Below, in pieces: positions 23,006 through 34,787 of a DNA stretch of 64,000 nt (its first letter is position 1; every line of letters begins with the position of its first letter). This DNA comes from Penelope pileata. Taxonomy: Eukaryota > Chordata > Aves > Galliformes > Cracidae. Under the pieces are notes generated by a model that was given only the letters and a program-made list of their open reading frames with translations, was not told the origin of the DNA and made no database searches. The position numbers and the translations under genes are program-made. The stretch spans positions 210,694-274,693 of the forward strand of contig WBMW01005277.1 of assembly GCA_013396635.1 (NCBI GenBank), written 5' to 3'.

Positions 23006-25630
23006 TACGCACTTCCAACCAACAAATCCATGTCCAATGTCTACGGCGTTTTCCAGAAGCATCCACTGTGGGTTTGCACGCATCAAACTTCTCAATTTTT
23101 TCCTCCAGAACCCCACATCCTACCAAGAAACACTTCTTTAGGATATTAAAATTACCACCAACAGTAACATCTTCCTTCTTGCTTGGCCGTGCTTGAGTTT
23201 AGCTCCTAGAAATTGATGATTGCTTTGCAATTTATCACTTTCAGATCCAGCTAACCCAGAATTTTCCGTTGTCACTATCCACCCCTCAGTGGGTTGGGAT
23301 GCCGTTGGGTTTTGATGCGCAGAACAGATTCAGCTCCTTCTATCCCCTGCAGATCATCTGAAGACTTCTTGCCTCCCAAGGACTACCAAAAGCCGTGCAG
23401 ATTCCCAACGTGAAGGCAGCTGGGAAAAAAAAAAAGGGAAAAAAAAGTCCAACCTCAGGATGGGAAAGTGAATGTTTTGGGGAAGTGAAGCCAGCTGCAC
23501 CCCAAGGAGCTCAGTGCTGTGTGACGCTGGGGGGAGCCCAGGGATGGTGCTTGGTATGGGGAACACACGGGGCTCAAATTCTCCTAAGAGCAGAACTGGG
23601 GCTCTCTGCTCTGCTCTTGGGTTGGGGGATCACCGTTAATAACCCCTCCTGTCTATTTCCAGCGTCCTTTGGTGCCAATTGAAGCAACATCAGTGGAAAA
23701 TAGGGAGCATGGTGGACCTTCCCCACCTCTCCAAATTGTGTCCTGGCCTGGCAGGGAGGCGTGAGACCAGGGGCAGCCCAAATCTTCCCGAAAAGCAGAA
23801 ATTCAGTTTGGCTGTTCTGAGGAAAATTGCTCATTTATCCTCAAATTTCAGAGCAACACTCCCATCCAACAGAAGGGAAATGCTGGAAGGGGGCTGGGGG
23901 GGATCTATCAGCCCTCAGAGGGTGTGGGTGGCTTTCATAGAATCACGGGGATTTCTCCCCAAAAAAGTCCCATCGTGAGGTGTCCTGGAAGAGCCCTACA
24001 ACTCCCAGGTCCAATGATTCTGCACAGAAAATTGTTCTGGAATCATCCTTTTGGCACCCGGAGAGTATTGCCACACCTGCAACAGCTGCAAAACATATTC
24101 GGGTTAAAAAAAGAAATCAGGATAAAATTGTTCTCGGGATTTTTCTGATTCTGTTCTCGGGTAAAAGAATTTGATATGAAAGAAGAAAAAAAAAGGGAAA
24201 AACAAAGATCGTAGGGAAAGAGGAGATGGGAGTGGTAAAGATGTTCTTAGGAGGGATTTTGGGAATGGGCCATGTGGGGCTGTGTCCCCATGCAGGGTCA
24301 GTCCAGGTTGGAGCCCAGAACAAATTGCAAACTTTATGGTGGTGAGGACATGGAGAGACCCAGGGATGGGGTGAGCAGAGCTCTCAGAACCACGCTGGGA
24401 CCATCCTGGGAGGGAAAGCAGCGCTGAACTCCACTGCAGTTGTGCAAACACTGAGCACCGGTGCTTGAATCCGCGCTGGCATTTTCCAAGAGAGCTTCTC
24501 CAAGGCTTTATCGTGAGCAAAGCAAACCTCTCTGCATTCCACGGGCTCCTGGAGTCCCTGGCTGCGTGCACGTTGCGTACAAGGGGAATCTTCATGTGGT
24601 TTGTGTTTGTAAGGCTGCCCCATGGGTACACCCTGCTGAATTTACACTCCACGATGCTGCTGCAGCCCAGCCAGAACCCCCAATGTCCCCATCGCTGGGG
24701 GCACGGCCATGGACCTGAGCAGCTCCAGGGCACGGTGGCAGCCGATGCCACAGGGTTTGTAGGTGCCCCCATCAGCACCAATAATTCATTTAGGGCTGGG
24801 AGGAGGGGAAGGGCTCTACACACAGCACTGACACAGCCAGGTATGCTGTCCAGAGAGCTCTCAGAGGGTGAAGAGCATTCCCTTCATACGCTGGGAAACT
24901 ACAGGCTGCTGCTTCTGCAGGGGTATGGTGTGGTCTGAGGTGGTGCTTAGGGATACAAAGGTGCCGATGGATTTTGAGAAGCCCTTGGGCACCAAACCCT
25001 AGAAGCATCGCTGGGTGCCTGCATCTCTTTGCATACGCTGAGCACAGCTTCAGGATCCCCTCCAGCCCAGCACAGAGCCCCCAGCCTCACCGCTGCCTCT
25101 CAGGGGCTCCCCCTGGGTCGGGAGCATCCCTGCTGCCCTGGCACACTGACAGTTTGGCTTTTGCTTCGAGATAGCTCTCACCTCACCTGCGATTTTCCTC
25201 CTTGCCTGGAAGGGGAGCAGAGCCAGGCACTGAGCGGTGCCTCAAGATCCGCAGCGTGGGTGCAGGGGAGGATGGGGAGAGCCGCCTGCAGCTGCCATAG
25301 AAGGCAGAAGAGGAGCAGGTTTGTTCTGCAGGGGGAGAAGAGTTATGGCTGCAATCCACAGCAGCTAAAAATACTCCAGCGTGGGGGACCAGTGCGTATG
25401 AGAGATGCTCAGCATACCCAGCAGGCAGCACTGGGGTGCTGAGGCCCAAGAACTGAAGTGCTTCTGTGCACTTTGCTTCATTTTGGACTCCAAAGCAAAT
25501 GCAGCAGCTTGGTTTGGCAGTGTGTTAATTATTAGTGCACAAATTGGAGTCACAGCTCTGCAGGTTCTTTGCATCAGCAGCGTGACTGCAAGGAACTGCT
25601 GAGCCCAAGGGAGCTGTGCCTCTGCTCTGC
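23006..25630. other. No gene recognised
   Basis: Unique intergenic sequence with A-rich spots at about 23,426 and 24,181. No exon is supported. A minor CATAGAATCA word at 23,936 may be another CR1 scrap. Confidence 0.5.
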
Positions 25631-26077
25631 ACGGAGCAGCACGACTGCATCCTGCATGGGCTATTGCAGCACTGCACTGCATGGAGCAGCACAACTGCAT
25701 CCTGCATGGATTATTGCAGCACTGCATTGCATGGAGCAGCATGACTGCATCCTGCATGGGCTATTGCAGCACTGCACTGCATGGAGCAGCACAGCTGCAT
25801 CCTGCATGGGCTATTGCAGCACTGCATTGCATGGAGCAGCACAACTGCATCTTGCATGGGCTATTGCAGCACTGCACGGAGCAGCACGACTGCATCCTGC
25901 ATTGGCTATTGCAGCACTGCACTGCACGGAGCAGCATGACTGCATCTTGCATTGGCTATTGCAGTGCTGCATTGCATGGAGCAGCACAACTGCATCTTGC
26001 ATGGGCTATTGCAGCGCTGCATTGCACAAAGCAGCACGGCTGCATCCTGCATGGGCTATTGCAGCACTGCTCTGCAC
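25631..26077. repeat. Minisatellite, 50-bp unit, 9 copies
   Basis: The ATGGAGCAGC/ACGGAGCAGC word starts units at 25631, 25681, 25731, 25781, 25831, 25876, 25926, 25976 and 26026. All periods are 50 except one of 45, which has a 5-bp deletion. Each unit has ACTGCATCCTGCATGG and CTATTGCAGCACTGCA. Copies are highly similar, suggesting recent expansion. Frames stay open on both strands because the unit lacks stops. Confidence 0.95.
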
Positions 26078-28005
26078 TGTAAGCCCAACAAAGAGCAGGA
26101 AACAGGATCAAGTTACCCATTCCTCAATCTCCTAAGGATGGAGAAGGTGCACAGTGGGACAGTGCCCTCCTGCACCACCCCAGCACCTCCCCAGGCCCCG
26201 ACCCAGCAGCCTCGATCATTTCACATCTGGAGTTTCAGCCAGCAAAAGGCATCTCCAAGGGCTTTTCCCCTTTTGAAAAGGGTGGTCCCTCGCAGATGAC
26301 TTGCAGCAAGGGCGTGAGGAAGAACTCGCCTGGCCCCGGGCCCAGTAAATCACAGTTCAGAGACAGCTGAACTCCATTTTGTGCTTATTAACCCCAGCCC
26401 TGCTCCATTTGTTTGGCCTGTCTGAGGCTAAATATAGCGAGGGGAGCAGCATGGAGGGGAGAATTCATGCAGCTGTTGAGTGCAGCCCCCCCCCCACCTT
26501 TCCCAAATGATAATAATAATTTAAAAAAAAAAAAAAAAAAAAAGTTCCAGCAAAACAGAATGGCTATGGCTGGGAAATGGGAAGCAGCTGTGAAGAGGAG
26601 GGCAGAGGTGTCCCAAAGGGAGGCCTGACTTCAAACCTTGCAGGAAATGTACGAGGAATTCCACAGCCGCTTTTCCAATCCATCATCCCACCCGTGGCCG
26701 AGCAAGGAGCATCTCTGGGGGGCTGAGATCCACACAAGTGGCTGCTGGCTCTGCTGCCCCATCCCCAGCCCTTGCTGTGACGCATTCTGCTCGCTGCAGA
26801 CAGAGGGGACCCCGGGAGCAGGCAGGGGATGCCATCTTCTGTGCACATCTGGTAGTGAAAAGCTTGGAATAGCAGGGAAAAAATCTGACCAACTTGCACT
26901 GAAATATGCAGCCTAGATGGTGAGGAGAGGAGTGAGGTGAAAAAGCAGAGCTGGAGACACACAGAGGTGCCCTGCTCAGCCCAATGCCCCCTCCTGCACC
27001 CAGGAGCTGCTCCTCATTGTGCCTCGTTTTTGAGCTGTCAGAGAGGAATGCACCAGGCAGGACGATGCCCCATGAGCAGTCTGCACACAAAAGCTTCCCC
27101 TTGGCTGGAAACCACGCTGTGAGTACAGAGAAATGCTCCGAGTGGCATCCAGGGCTCTGAGCTCCTGCTGCTGGGCATGGGGGAGCTGCCCCTGGGTGCG
27201 TGCTGGAGCTGGGCACCATTTATCCTGGATGGATTTAAATCAGGGCTGGCACTTCTACCCAGGCACAATCCACCTGCTTTCTGCTGGGTGCGTGCTTCCC
27301 GAGGCACGTGTGCTATTTAATGCTGATGTATTTAAGCTGATTGCTTTCCCCTCCAGACTTTCCCTGATCAGACAGTTCCACAGCCAAGCTTATCTCGTTG
27401 AAAATCGCTTTTATCTCCCTCAGATTTCCCCGAGCACACACTCGCATCCTCTTTCCCTCAAGGTAGAGCCAGACTCTGCCTGTTGTGTTGGCAAACCGTG
27501 ATGGGGGTGCCTCAATCTGAGCCTGAGCCCCACAGATCTGAGCCTGAGCCCTTTGCTGGGGCTGGATTGGGTTGACCTTCCCTCCCAGTTGTGCTCCTGG
27601 AGGTGGAAGGAGCATTGTGGGGAGCAGAGACCATTCCCCCCCAAGGGAGAATGCTCCATCCCAGAGCCCTGGGTCTCTAGGGCAGTGCCAGCATAGGGAA
27701 GCTCACTGCTGACCCCTAATCATCCATTTTTTTCCCTGGATCTATCAGCATCTCTGGCAAAGCCACTCGCACCTGAGCTGCTGCTCTGGCAGATGCTGCA
27801 ATAGTTTATAGCTTAAATTTTCTGCTGCAGATGAAGCTCAGAGATGGGAATGTGATCGCTCAGCCTGTCCCCAGGTTGGGGTACAGGTGGCAGTGTATCA
27901 CCTGGCCAGGTAAAGCCAGGGGTGTGTGGTTTGCGGGAAAAAATGGTCCTGCTTTGCTGCAGATGGCATCCAGGGTGTGTTCCTGGTGTTACCCAACAGC
28001 CCATG
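26078..28005. other. No gene recognised
   Basis: Intergenic sequence with a poly-A run at 26,521-26,543. No supported exon. Confidence 0.5.
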
Positions 28006-28006
28006 T

Positions 28007-28600
28007 TCATAGAATCATAGAACCACGGGATGGCTTCGGTTGGAACGGTCCTTGAAGTTCAAAGAATCCTAGAATAACTTGGGTTGGAAAGGTCTTGAAA
28101 GATTATAGACTCATAGGATGACTTGGGCTGGAAGGGTCCTGAGAGATCATACAACTGTAGAATGATCTGAGTTGGAAGGGTCCTTAAAGGTCATAGAACC
28201 ATGGAATGGCTAGTGTTGGAAGGGTCCTTAAAGATTATAGAACTATAGAACCATAGAATGGCTTGGGTTGGAAGAGTCCTTCAAGATCATAGAACAGTTT
28301 GGGTTGGAAAGGTCCTTCAAGATCATACAAATATAGAATGATTTGAGTTGGAAGAGTCCTTCAAGGCCATAGAACCATAGAATTGCTTGGGTTGGAAAGG
28401 TCTTTATGGATCATACAATGACAGAATCACAGCCTGGTTGGGTTGGAAGGGTCCTTACAGCCTCCCCAGCCCCACCCCTGCCCTAGGCTGGTCCCACCCC
28501 TCCCTCAGGGTGCCCAGGGCCCCATCCAGCCTGGTCCTAGGCACCTGCAGCTCTGAGCAGTGCCAGGGCCTCCCCACTTCTGAGCTGTGTGACACATCAC
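28007..28600 (-). mobile_element. CR1 LINE 3' end with tandemly amplified tail
   Basis: On the plus strand, CATAGAAC-, GGTTGGAAGGGTCCT- and AAAGATCATAGA words repeat about ten times from 28,007 to 28,455. The core GGTTGG lies at 28082, 28126, 28170 and 28214, exactly 44 bp apart, then becomes irregular. From 28,455 to about 28,600 the CR1 3'-UTR complement continues (CTGGTCCCACCCCTCCCTCA, GTGCCCAGGGCCCCATCC). The element is minus-oriented and severely 5'-truncated. Confidence 0.9.
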
Positions 28601-30345
28601 TCTCCCTCCTGGTTGTGAGCTCTCCCACCCCAGCTCGCAGCTTCCTGTTTGCCGGGGGAGCTGGGGGTGAGCACAGCCCCAGCCCTGTTTTCGTGCAGCT
28701 CCTTCCCCTGGGCTGCGGTTTCAGCAGCTGGCAGCACCGGGCACCCCACAGCCAGGTGTGACCGCACGGGGCCGCTTCGGGGCGACGGAGAAGAGCGGGG
28801 ACCTCAGATCAAGGTCGAGGGAAGGAGCTTCCCTGCAAAGAGCTGCAGCGGGGTGGGCTCGTGGCTGCAGCCTGGAGCTCCAAACTGCACCCATTGCTCC
28901 TGCTGGGCTGCTCACCTAGAACGAGAAACAGAGCATGGTATGAAACATGAAACTTATGAACCCATGCTTCTTATGGAGAATAATTTTCAAAATAATCATC
29001 TTTTATACATCTAATCTTCGGAAAAATAAACAATTCCTACTGATAATTATAGACCTCTAAGGACAATATAGTAAACAGGATGACTATGTCCTCTCTAACA
29101 ATTTCTTATTTGGTAGAAAGTCTCATAAAGAATGAAAAGCATCACTTGAAGCAGTGCTCAGTGAATCATACATGTCGATTGGTTCGGTTGGGTTGGGTTC
29201 CTCCGCTTCTGTGGGATATTCGTGGCGTCACGGCCTCTTCTCACAACATCAATGTTCCGTGACCAGACAGCAATTCAAGCACAAAGCCACGTGCTCTATC
29301 CCACTGAAGCCATTTCTTGTCGAGTTCCTAGGAGAAAAGAGCAGAGGACTCTTTTCTTTTGGCGAAACCCATGCAAAGCTCTGGGATGCAAACAGGAGGC
29401 CGGCATTTTCCTTTGGAACACGTCCCAGTTTTGCCATTTTTTGCTCCTCCAGGTTGAGGGGAACAGTGCTGTGGTCCAGGTGCCTCCTGCACCCACCCAT
29501 CCCAGGGTCCTCCTCCATCTCCCACATCACTCTGCTAAAGAGGAAGGGGTGAGCAGAGCACCCAGCACAGCAGTGGCTCTTCCACACCCTTCATTCTGTT
29601 CCCTCCATCACCCCTTAACGTGTGCTCCAGCACAGCACAGAGCAGTTCATTCAAAACCGACCACAGAGAAACTAATTCAGGCCTGAAAGCTGCCAGGAAC
29701 TCCCCAAAATTAACCCCTTTGTGCTCACTTTGCCCCGGCTTTGCTGTGTTTTAAGCCAAGTGCTGCACCCATCAGAACAGCTCAGCACCGCGTGCCCAAG
29801 CGCAACGTTTCCCCATCCTCCTTCGCCCAGCAGCCCCTGCTCACTCCAAACCACTGTGCCAGCCCCAGCATAAACTGCCCCAAAAATGAGAAATTCCTCC
29901 TGTGAGGTTGAGAGGATGGGGATTCCTCTGAGCATCTCCATCCGTGTGCAGGAGAGGGAGAGCATGGAGAGAGCGTCCAGTCGATTGTGCCAACCCCTGG
30001 TCAGGAGCAGGAGTGTGATTGCTGGGGCCAGAGGCACTAAGGAGCTTGGGAGGAATTTGCACAAAACCTTTGACACAGGAGACATTTCCCTTTCTGGCCA
30101 AGACAAACAAAGGAAGGAAGTGTCTGGGACATTTACAGCGACCTAGTGGAGACAGGTAAGGGTAGATAAGGGCTGAAGGAAGAGTGGGCTGGGCAAGGGA
30201 AGTATCTCGTTCTGAGATTTGTTTGATTCCTTTGCACTCTGCGGATCAGCTCCGGGGGAGGCGATGCTGCCTGGGGAGGGCTGCGTGCAATGGGAGAAAC
30301 ATCGCCGCAGTGCTGAGCACAGGGTTTCTCCTTGCACACCACTTT
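28601..30345. other. No gene recognised; AT-rich island at 28,925-29,130
   Basis: A roughly 200-bp AT-rich island contrasts sharply with the GC-rich surroundings but carries no motif I can assign. The remainder is unique intergenic sequence. Confidence 0.45.
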
Positions 30346-30346
30346 T

Positions 30347-30377
30347 GGTGTTTTGTTTTGTTTTGTTTTGTTTTTTG
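30347..30377. repeat. (TTTTG)n microsatellite
   Basis: About five TTTTG pentamers in a row. Confidence 0.85.
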
Positions 30378-31270
30378 CAAAGTCCTCCATGCCCAGTGCT
30401 TCTCCTGAAGCTCCCAGGATTTTGCTGCCCGTTAGCTGACCACCATCCCTCTCCCGACAAAGGATGCTGGCTGATGTCTGCCCTTACCATGCTGAGTTCT
30501 CAGCTTCATGGTTTGCTACAAAAGACCCCTTGCTCCTTTCCATCACCTGTCAGAAAGCCATAAGCTCGCGGTGATTTCAATGGCAGCCTCCAAAGCTGGA
30601 GGCCAGCAGCGACAACCTCCTGCACAAGCCAAGCCCCAGCTCCAAATCTTGCTTAAAAGGGTTAACTTTGTCTTCATGGGTTAATTTTCCTCCCTGGGTT
30701 TGTTTCTCCTTGGAGTTATCTGTGCAGTGGGAGCTGACCCCATCCCTCCCTTAACACTGTGCTCTTCGACCTCAACCCTTCCCATTCTCCATCAAACCCC
30801 TCCAGTTTTAACCTTTTTCTCACCCAGAATGCGACGTAGCAACAGCTCACGGGGAGGCTCGGAGATCGTAAAAACAAAGCTGCAGCATTCTGGGTTATTT
30901 ATAAAGCAAGCTGGACAAATAAACGTTTCCTACCCAGAATGGTCAAGGTTAAGAACCCATAGTTCTCCTTTCCTATGGGGACCGTGCTGGTGACTCATTC
31001 CCGGCAGCGCTCGGGGGCTTCCAGCACGGGGGCTGGAAGCGAGGAGCTGGCAGAGGCACCAGAAGAGCCAAGTCCACCCTCTTTGTTGCTATTTAGCACA
31101 GAAAAGCCATCCGTAATGCATGCAAGTTCTTTATTAAAAAAATTTAAAATAAAAAATTGGCTGGAGCACCATCTTGAGGCAGTTTCTGGAAATGGTGGAA
31201 GAGCATCTTGTAGCATCTTCCAGAGGGGGAATCACCCTTGGACAAAATCTCAAAGTCTCCGGTGCTGGAT
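30378..31270. other. No gene recognised
   Basis: Unique intergenic sequence, with an A/T-rich patch at 31,125-31,160. No exon is supported. Confidence 0.5.
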
Positions 31271-31274
31271 ATTC

Positions 31275-31680
31275 ATCGTAGAATCAACATCATAGGATGG
31301 CTTGGGTTGGAATGGTCCTGAAAGATCATAGAACCATGGAATGGTTTGGGTTGGAAGGGTCCTTAAAGGTCACAGAACTACAGAATGGCTTGGGTTGGAA
31401 GGGTCCTGAAATATCATAGAACCCTGGAAGGGCTTGGGTTGGAAGAGTCCTTAAAGGTCATAGAACTATAGAATGGCTTGGGTTGGAATCATAGAATGTC
31501 TTGAGTTGGAAGGGTCCTTAAAGGTCACAGAACTATAGAATGGCTTGGGTTGGAATCATAGAATGTCTTGAGTTGGAAGGGTCCTTAAAGGTCACAGAAC
31601 TATAGAATGGCTTGGGTTGGAATCATAGAATCATCAAGGTTGGAAAAGACCTCTAAGATCATTTAGTCCAACCATCTCCC
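31275..31680 (-). mobile_element. CR1 LINE tails: 44-bp and 67-bp tandem array plus a second CR1 subfamily end
   Basis: CATAGAACCATGGAATGG-, TTGGGTTGGAAGGGTCC- and TTAAAGGTCA-type units repeat. GGTTGG at 31305 and 31349 is 44 bp apart. A higher-order 67-bp unit beginning AATCATAGAATGTC starts at 31487 and 31554, and a related word occurs at 31621. The array ends in AATCATAGAATCATCAAGG and TTGGAAAAGACCTCTAAGATC, the canonical end of a different CR1 subfamily, read on the minus strand. Confidence 0.9.
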
Positions 31681-32190
31681 AGTTGGTCTCTCCTGTACCC
31701 CCCAAACCAGGAGGGAGCCCCTTGAATCACCCTTTTTTTCCTTACTGACTCTTCCCTGTGTATTCGTACCCTTCTTGGTTGCAGACATACTTGATTGGGG
31801 TAACTTCTTGCGTACATTTCCCCACCCTTCATTATTGCTTGCATAGAAGCACGGGTCGATCTGCCCAAAATTAGGAAATGCTTCTCCATTTCTCCTCCAA
31901 AAACACTTTTTACGACTGGGCTTAATCTTTATCTTTTTTTTTCTAAGGTTTTCTTTCAAGAACTCTAAGGCTCTGCCTATATCTTCTGTTGCTTTTGGCT
32001 ACACCTTTACGAATCCACTCTGTCTTTTTGACAGCATTTGGGCACTGCAGAGTGCTGCTTCCCTTTGCTCTCTGAGAGTGGAGACCATAATAGTTTGGAA
32101 TGTTGCTGATGCTGAAAACTGAGCCTAAGCCTTGGGTGCACCCCAACGCAGCACTGAGCAAGCTGTACCCTGCAGTGCTGTGAACAGGTT
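31681..32190. other. Unassigned sequence, possibly an old retroelement
   Basis: Two minus-strand open frames of 72-98 codons are Lys/Arg/Ser-rich. The sequence is flanked by a CR1 tail and a simple repeat. I cannot match it to a family. An old LINE or retroviral remnant is possible but unproven. Confidence 0.3.
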
Positions 32191-32198
32191 GGCTCTGT

Positions 32199-32291
32199 TT
32201 TGTTGGGTTTTGTTGGGTTTTGTTGGGTTTTATTGGGTTTTGTCGTGTTTTGTTGGGTTTTATCGTGTTTTGTTGGGTTTTATTGGGTTTT
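32199..32291. repeat. 10-bp repeat (TGTTGGGTTT)n
   Basis: About nine near-perfect 10-bp units, with variants TATTGGGTTT, TGTCGTGTTT and TATCGTGTTT. Confidence 0.93.
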
Positions 32292-33354
32292 CTGGCACTA
32301 TTTGATGGGTTTTGTCCATTTTTTGCTTGTCTTTTTTAACTATTATTTGTTGTGCTTTTGGGGGGTAGGACTATTTTTTTTCCTCAAGGATTTTCTTTCT
32401 GCAGTCTGACCCACCAGGTGCTCATCACAAAGACAATCTGATTTTTCGCTGTGCACAGTCCAGCTGATTCCTGCACAAAACACCAACTCCGTGTTGCCCA
32501 TTTCAGAGGAATCCTCACCAAAACTGCACAGGCTGGGAACGCCTCGCGTCCCGAAGCGTTGTTTTTCTCCAGATGCCCTATGCCACTAAACACTTCCTTC
32601 CCCTTTGGTGCTGGAGGTTGGAAGCACGGTGTCTGTTTGAGCAGGGCCTCTCTATCTCCAGCATCTGCTTATCTGCAGCTCAAAGGAAATTCTGTTTGGC
32701 TGATGCTTTCCAGCTCCGGATGAAACGCCTCCTGCCTGCAATGCAGTTTCATAAGCAAGGGGCTCGAATGCTGTGGGCTGCAGTAATGCAGCCTGTGAAA
32801 ATAATCAGGGGTTCTTGCTTTGGGCAGTCAATGACTGTGAGGCCAAAGTTGCTGTGGGGATCATCAGGAGGATGCAGGGGGTTGAGCGTAGACTCTACAC
32901 ATGCACACGGGCAATGTCTCAAAAGCAAAATGCTAAGGGCAATGTCTCAAAAGCAAAATGCCAAATAAAATCCCACCAAAGGAAGGAAGAGCACAAGGAT
33001 TTCACCACTAGAAAGTCTGGGCAGGTTTAAGAGCTTGCTTCTGTTGAAAAGGGGAGATTCACGTTTTCACACATCTTTGCATCACCCAACAGCGTGCCTC
33101 ATGGCACAGCTCTTGACGCTGTGCTAAAAATAAAGCAACGTGCAAGGTGCCGACAGCCTCCCCATGTGCTTTGAACCTAGAGAGAAAAACAGCACAAGAC
33201 GAGAAAACAACATAAAAAAACCTTTGAGGGTGCTGCAGATGTGGAGAGGCCTTGGCCAAGCACTAGGCAGCAGGTACAGAACCAGCATCCGCTGTGGTGT
33301 TACAAAGTTCTCCCCAAAAATGTGGGCTACAAAGGTGCTGTGAGCCCCAGAACC
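32292..33354. other. No gene recognised
   Basis: Unique sequence containing a short direct repeat (GGCAATGTCTCAAAAGC at about 32,911 and 32,939). No exon is supported. Confidence 0.5.
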
Positions 33355-33357
33355 TTA

Positions 33358-33600
33358 GGGTCTGAGCCCCATTGGCCTTCCTGGCCATAAGGGCACGGTG
33401 CTGGCTCCAACTGTTGGCCAACTGTTGGTCAACCACTGGTCAACCATTGGTCAACTGTTGGTCAACCATTGGTCAACCAGAATGCCCAGGTCCTTCACTG
33501 CAGGGCTCCTTTCCAGCAGCTCAGACCCTGACCTGTACTGATGTGCGTGGTTGTTCTGCCCCAGGTGTAGAGCTCTACACTCATCCTTGGGGGAGGAGTC
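33358..33600 (-). mobile_element. CR1 LINE reverse-transcriptase fragment with 11-bp array
   Basis: The minus strand gives RALHLGQNNHAHQYRSGSEL, then LLERSPAVKDLGILVD, followed by an array of TTGGTCAACCA/TTGGTCAACTG units (about 33,411-33,480). It then continues into a KANG-like remnant near 33,400-33,360. This is the same region of CR1 as the 15.5-16.4 kb copy, with the array at the same point. The copy is truncated at both ends. Confidence 0.85.
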
Positions 33601-33660
33601 AGAATTAGGGAGCAATACAATTTGTTTTCTTTTTCTAGAAGACATTGTATATTTTTATTC

Positions 33661-33702
33661 TCCCTTCCCTTCCCTTCCCTTCCCTTCCCTTCCCTTCCCT
33701 TC
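33661..33702. repeat. (CCCTT)n array running into the assembly gap
   Basis: Eight CCCTT pentamers end at the first N of the gap. The copy on the other side of the gap (34,768-34,787) has only about four and then leaves the repeat. Confidence 0.9.
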
Positions 33703-34546
33703 NNNNNNNNNNNNNNNNNNNNNNNNNNNNNNNNNNNNNNNNNNNNNNNNNNNNNNNNNNNNNNNNNNNNNNNNNNNNNNNNNNNNNNNNNNNNNNNNNN
33801 NNNNNNNNNNNNNNNNNNNNNNNNNNNNNNNNNNNNNNNNNNNNNNNNNNNNNNNNNNNNNNNNNNNNNNNNNNNNNNNNNNNNNNNNNNNNNNNNNNNN
33901 NNNNNNNNNNNNNNNNNNNNNNNNNNNNNNNNNNNNNNNNNNNNNNNNNNNNNNNNNNNNNNNNNNNNNNNNNNNNNNNNNNNNNNNNNNNNNNNNNNNN
34001 NNNNNNNNNNNNNNNNNNNNNNNNNNNNNNNNNNNNNNNNNNNNNNNNNNNNNNNNNNNNNNNNNNNNNNNNNNNNNNNNNNNNNNNNNNNNNNNNNNNN
34101 NNNNNNNNNNNNNNNNNNNNNNNNNNNNNNNNNNNNNNNNNNNNNNNNNNNNNNNNNNNNNNNNNNNNNNNNNNNNNNNNNNNNNNNNNNNNNNNNNNNN
34201 NNNNNNNNNNNNNNNNNNNNNNNNNNNNNNNNNNNNNNNNNNNNNNNNNNNNNNNNNNNNNNNNNNNNNNNNNNNNNNNNNNNNNNNNNNNNNNNNNNNN
34301 NNNNNNNNNNNNNNNNNNNNNNNNNNNNNNNNNNNNNNNNNNNNNNNNNNNNNNNNNNNNNNNNNNNNNNNNNNNNNNNNNNNNNNNNNNNNNNNNNNNN
34401 NNNNNNNNNNNNNNNNNNNNNNNNNNNNNNNNNNNNNNNNNNNNNNNNNNNNNNNNNNNNNNNNNNNNNNNNNNNNNNNNNNNNNNNNNNNNNNNNNNNN
34501 NNNNNNNNNNNNNNNNNNNNNNNNNNNNNNNNNNNNNNNNNNNNNN
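33703..34546. other. Assembly gap (844 N)
   Basis: Unbroken run of N. All long open frames reported through this interval are meaningless. Confidence 1.
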
Positions 34547-34787
34547 TCAACCATTGGTCAACTGTTGGTCAACCATTGGTCAACCAGAATGCCCAGGTCC
34601 TTCACTGCAGGGCTCCTTTCCAGCAGCTCAGACCCTGACCTGTACTGATGTGCGTGGTTGTTCTGCCCCAGGTGTAGAGCTCTACACTCATCCTTGGGGG
34701 AGGAGTCAGAATTAGGGAGCAATACAATTTGTTTTCTTTTTCTAGAAGACATTGTATATTTTTATTCTCCCTTCCCTTCCCTTCCCT
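34547..34787 (-). mobile_element. Second copy of the CR1 fragment right of the gap (likely artefactual duplicate)
   Basis: The sequence matches 33,440-33,680 base for base as far as I can read, at a constant offset of 1,107. That includes the end of the 11-bp array, the CR1 fragment, the ATTGTATATTTTTATTC spacer and the start of the CCCTT array. Identity across such a stretch directly flanking a gap points to unmerged overlapping contig ends. Confidence 0.85.

Noticed and set aside
25631..26077. CRISPR-like appearance of regularly spaced repeats
   Set aside because: Units are contiguous with no unique spacers, in an animal genome; it is a minisatellite.
25569..26135. 188-codon plus-strand frame with repeating Cys/His/Ala peptides
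   Set aside because: Repeat-driven across the 50-bp array; the opposite strand is equally open.
33495..34715. Open frames of 300-365 codons
   Set aside because: They run through 844 N and have no sequence content.
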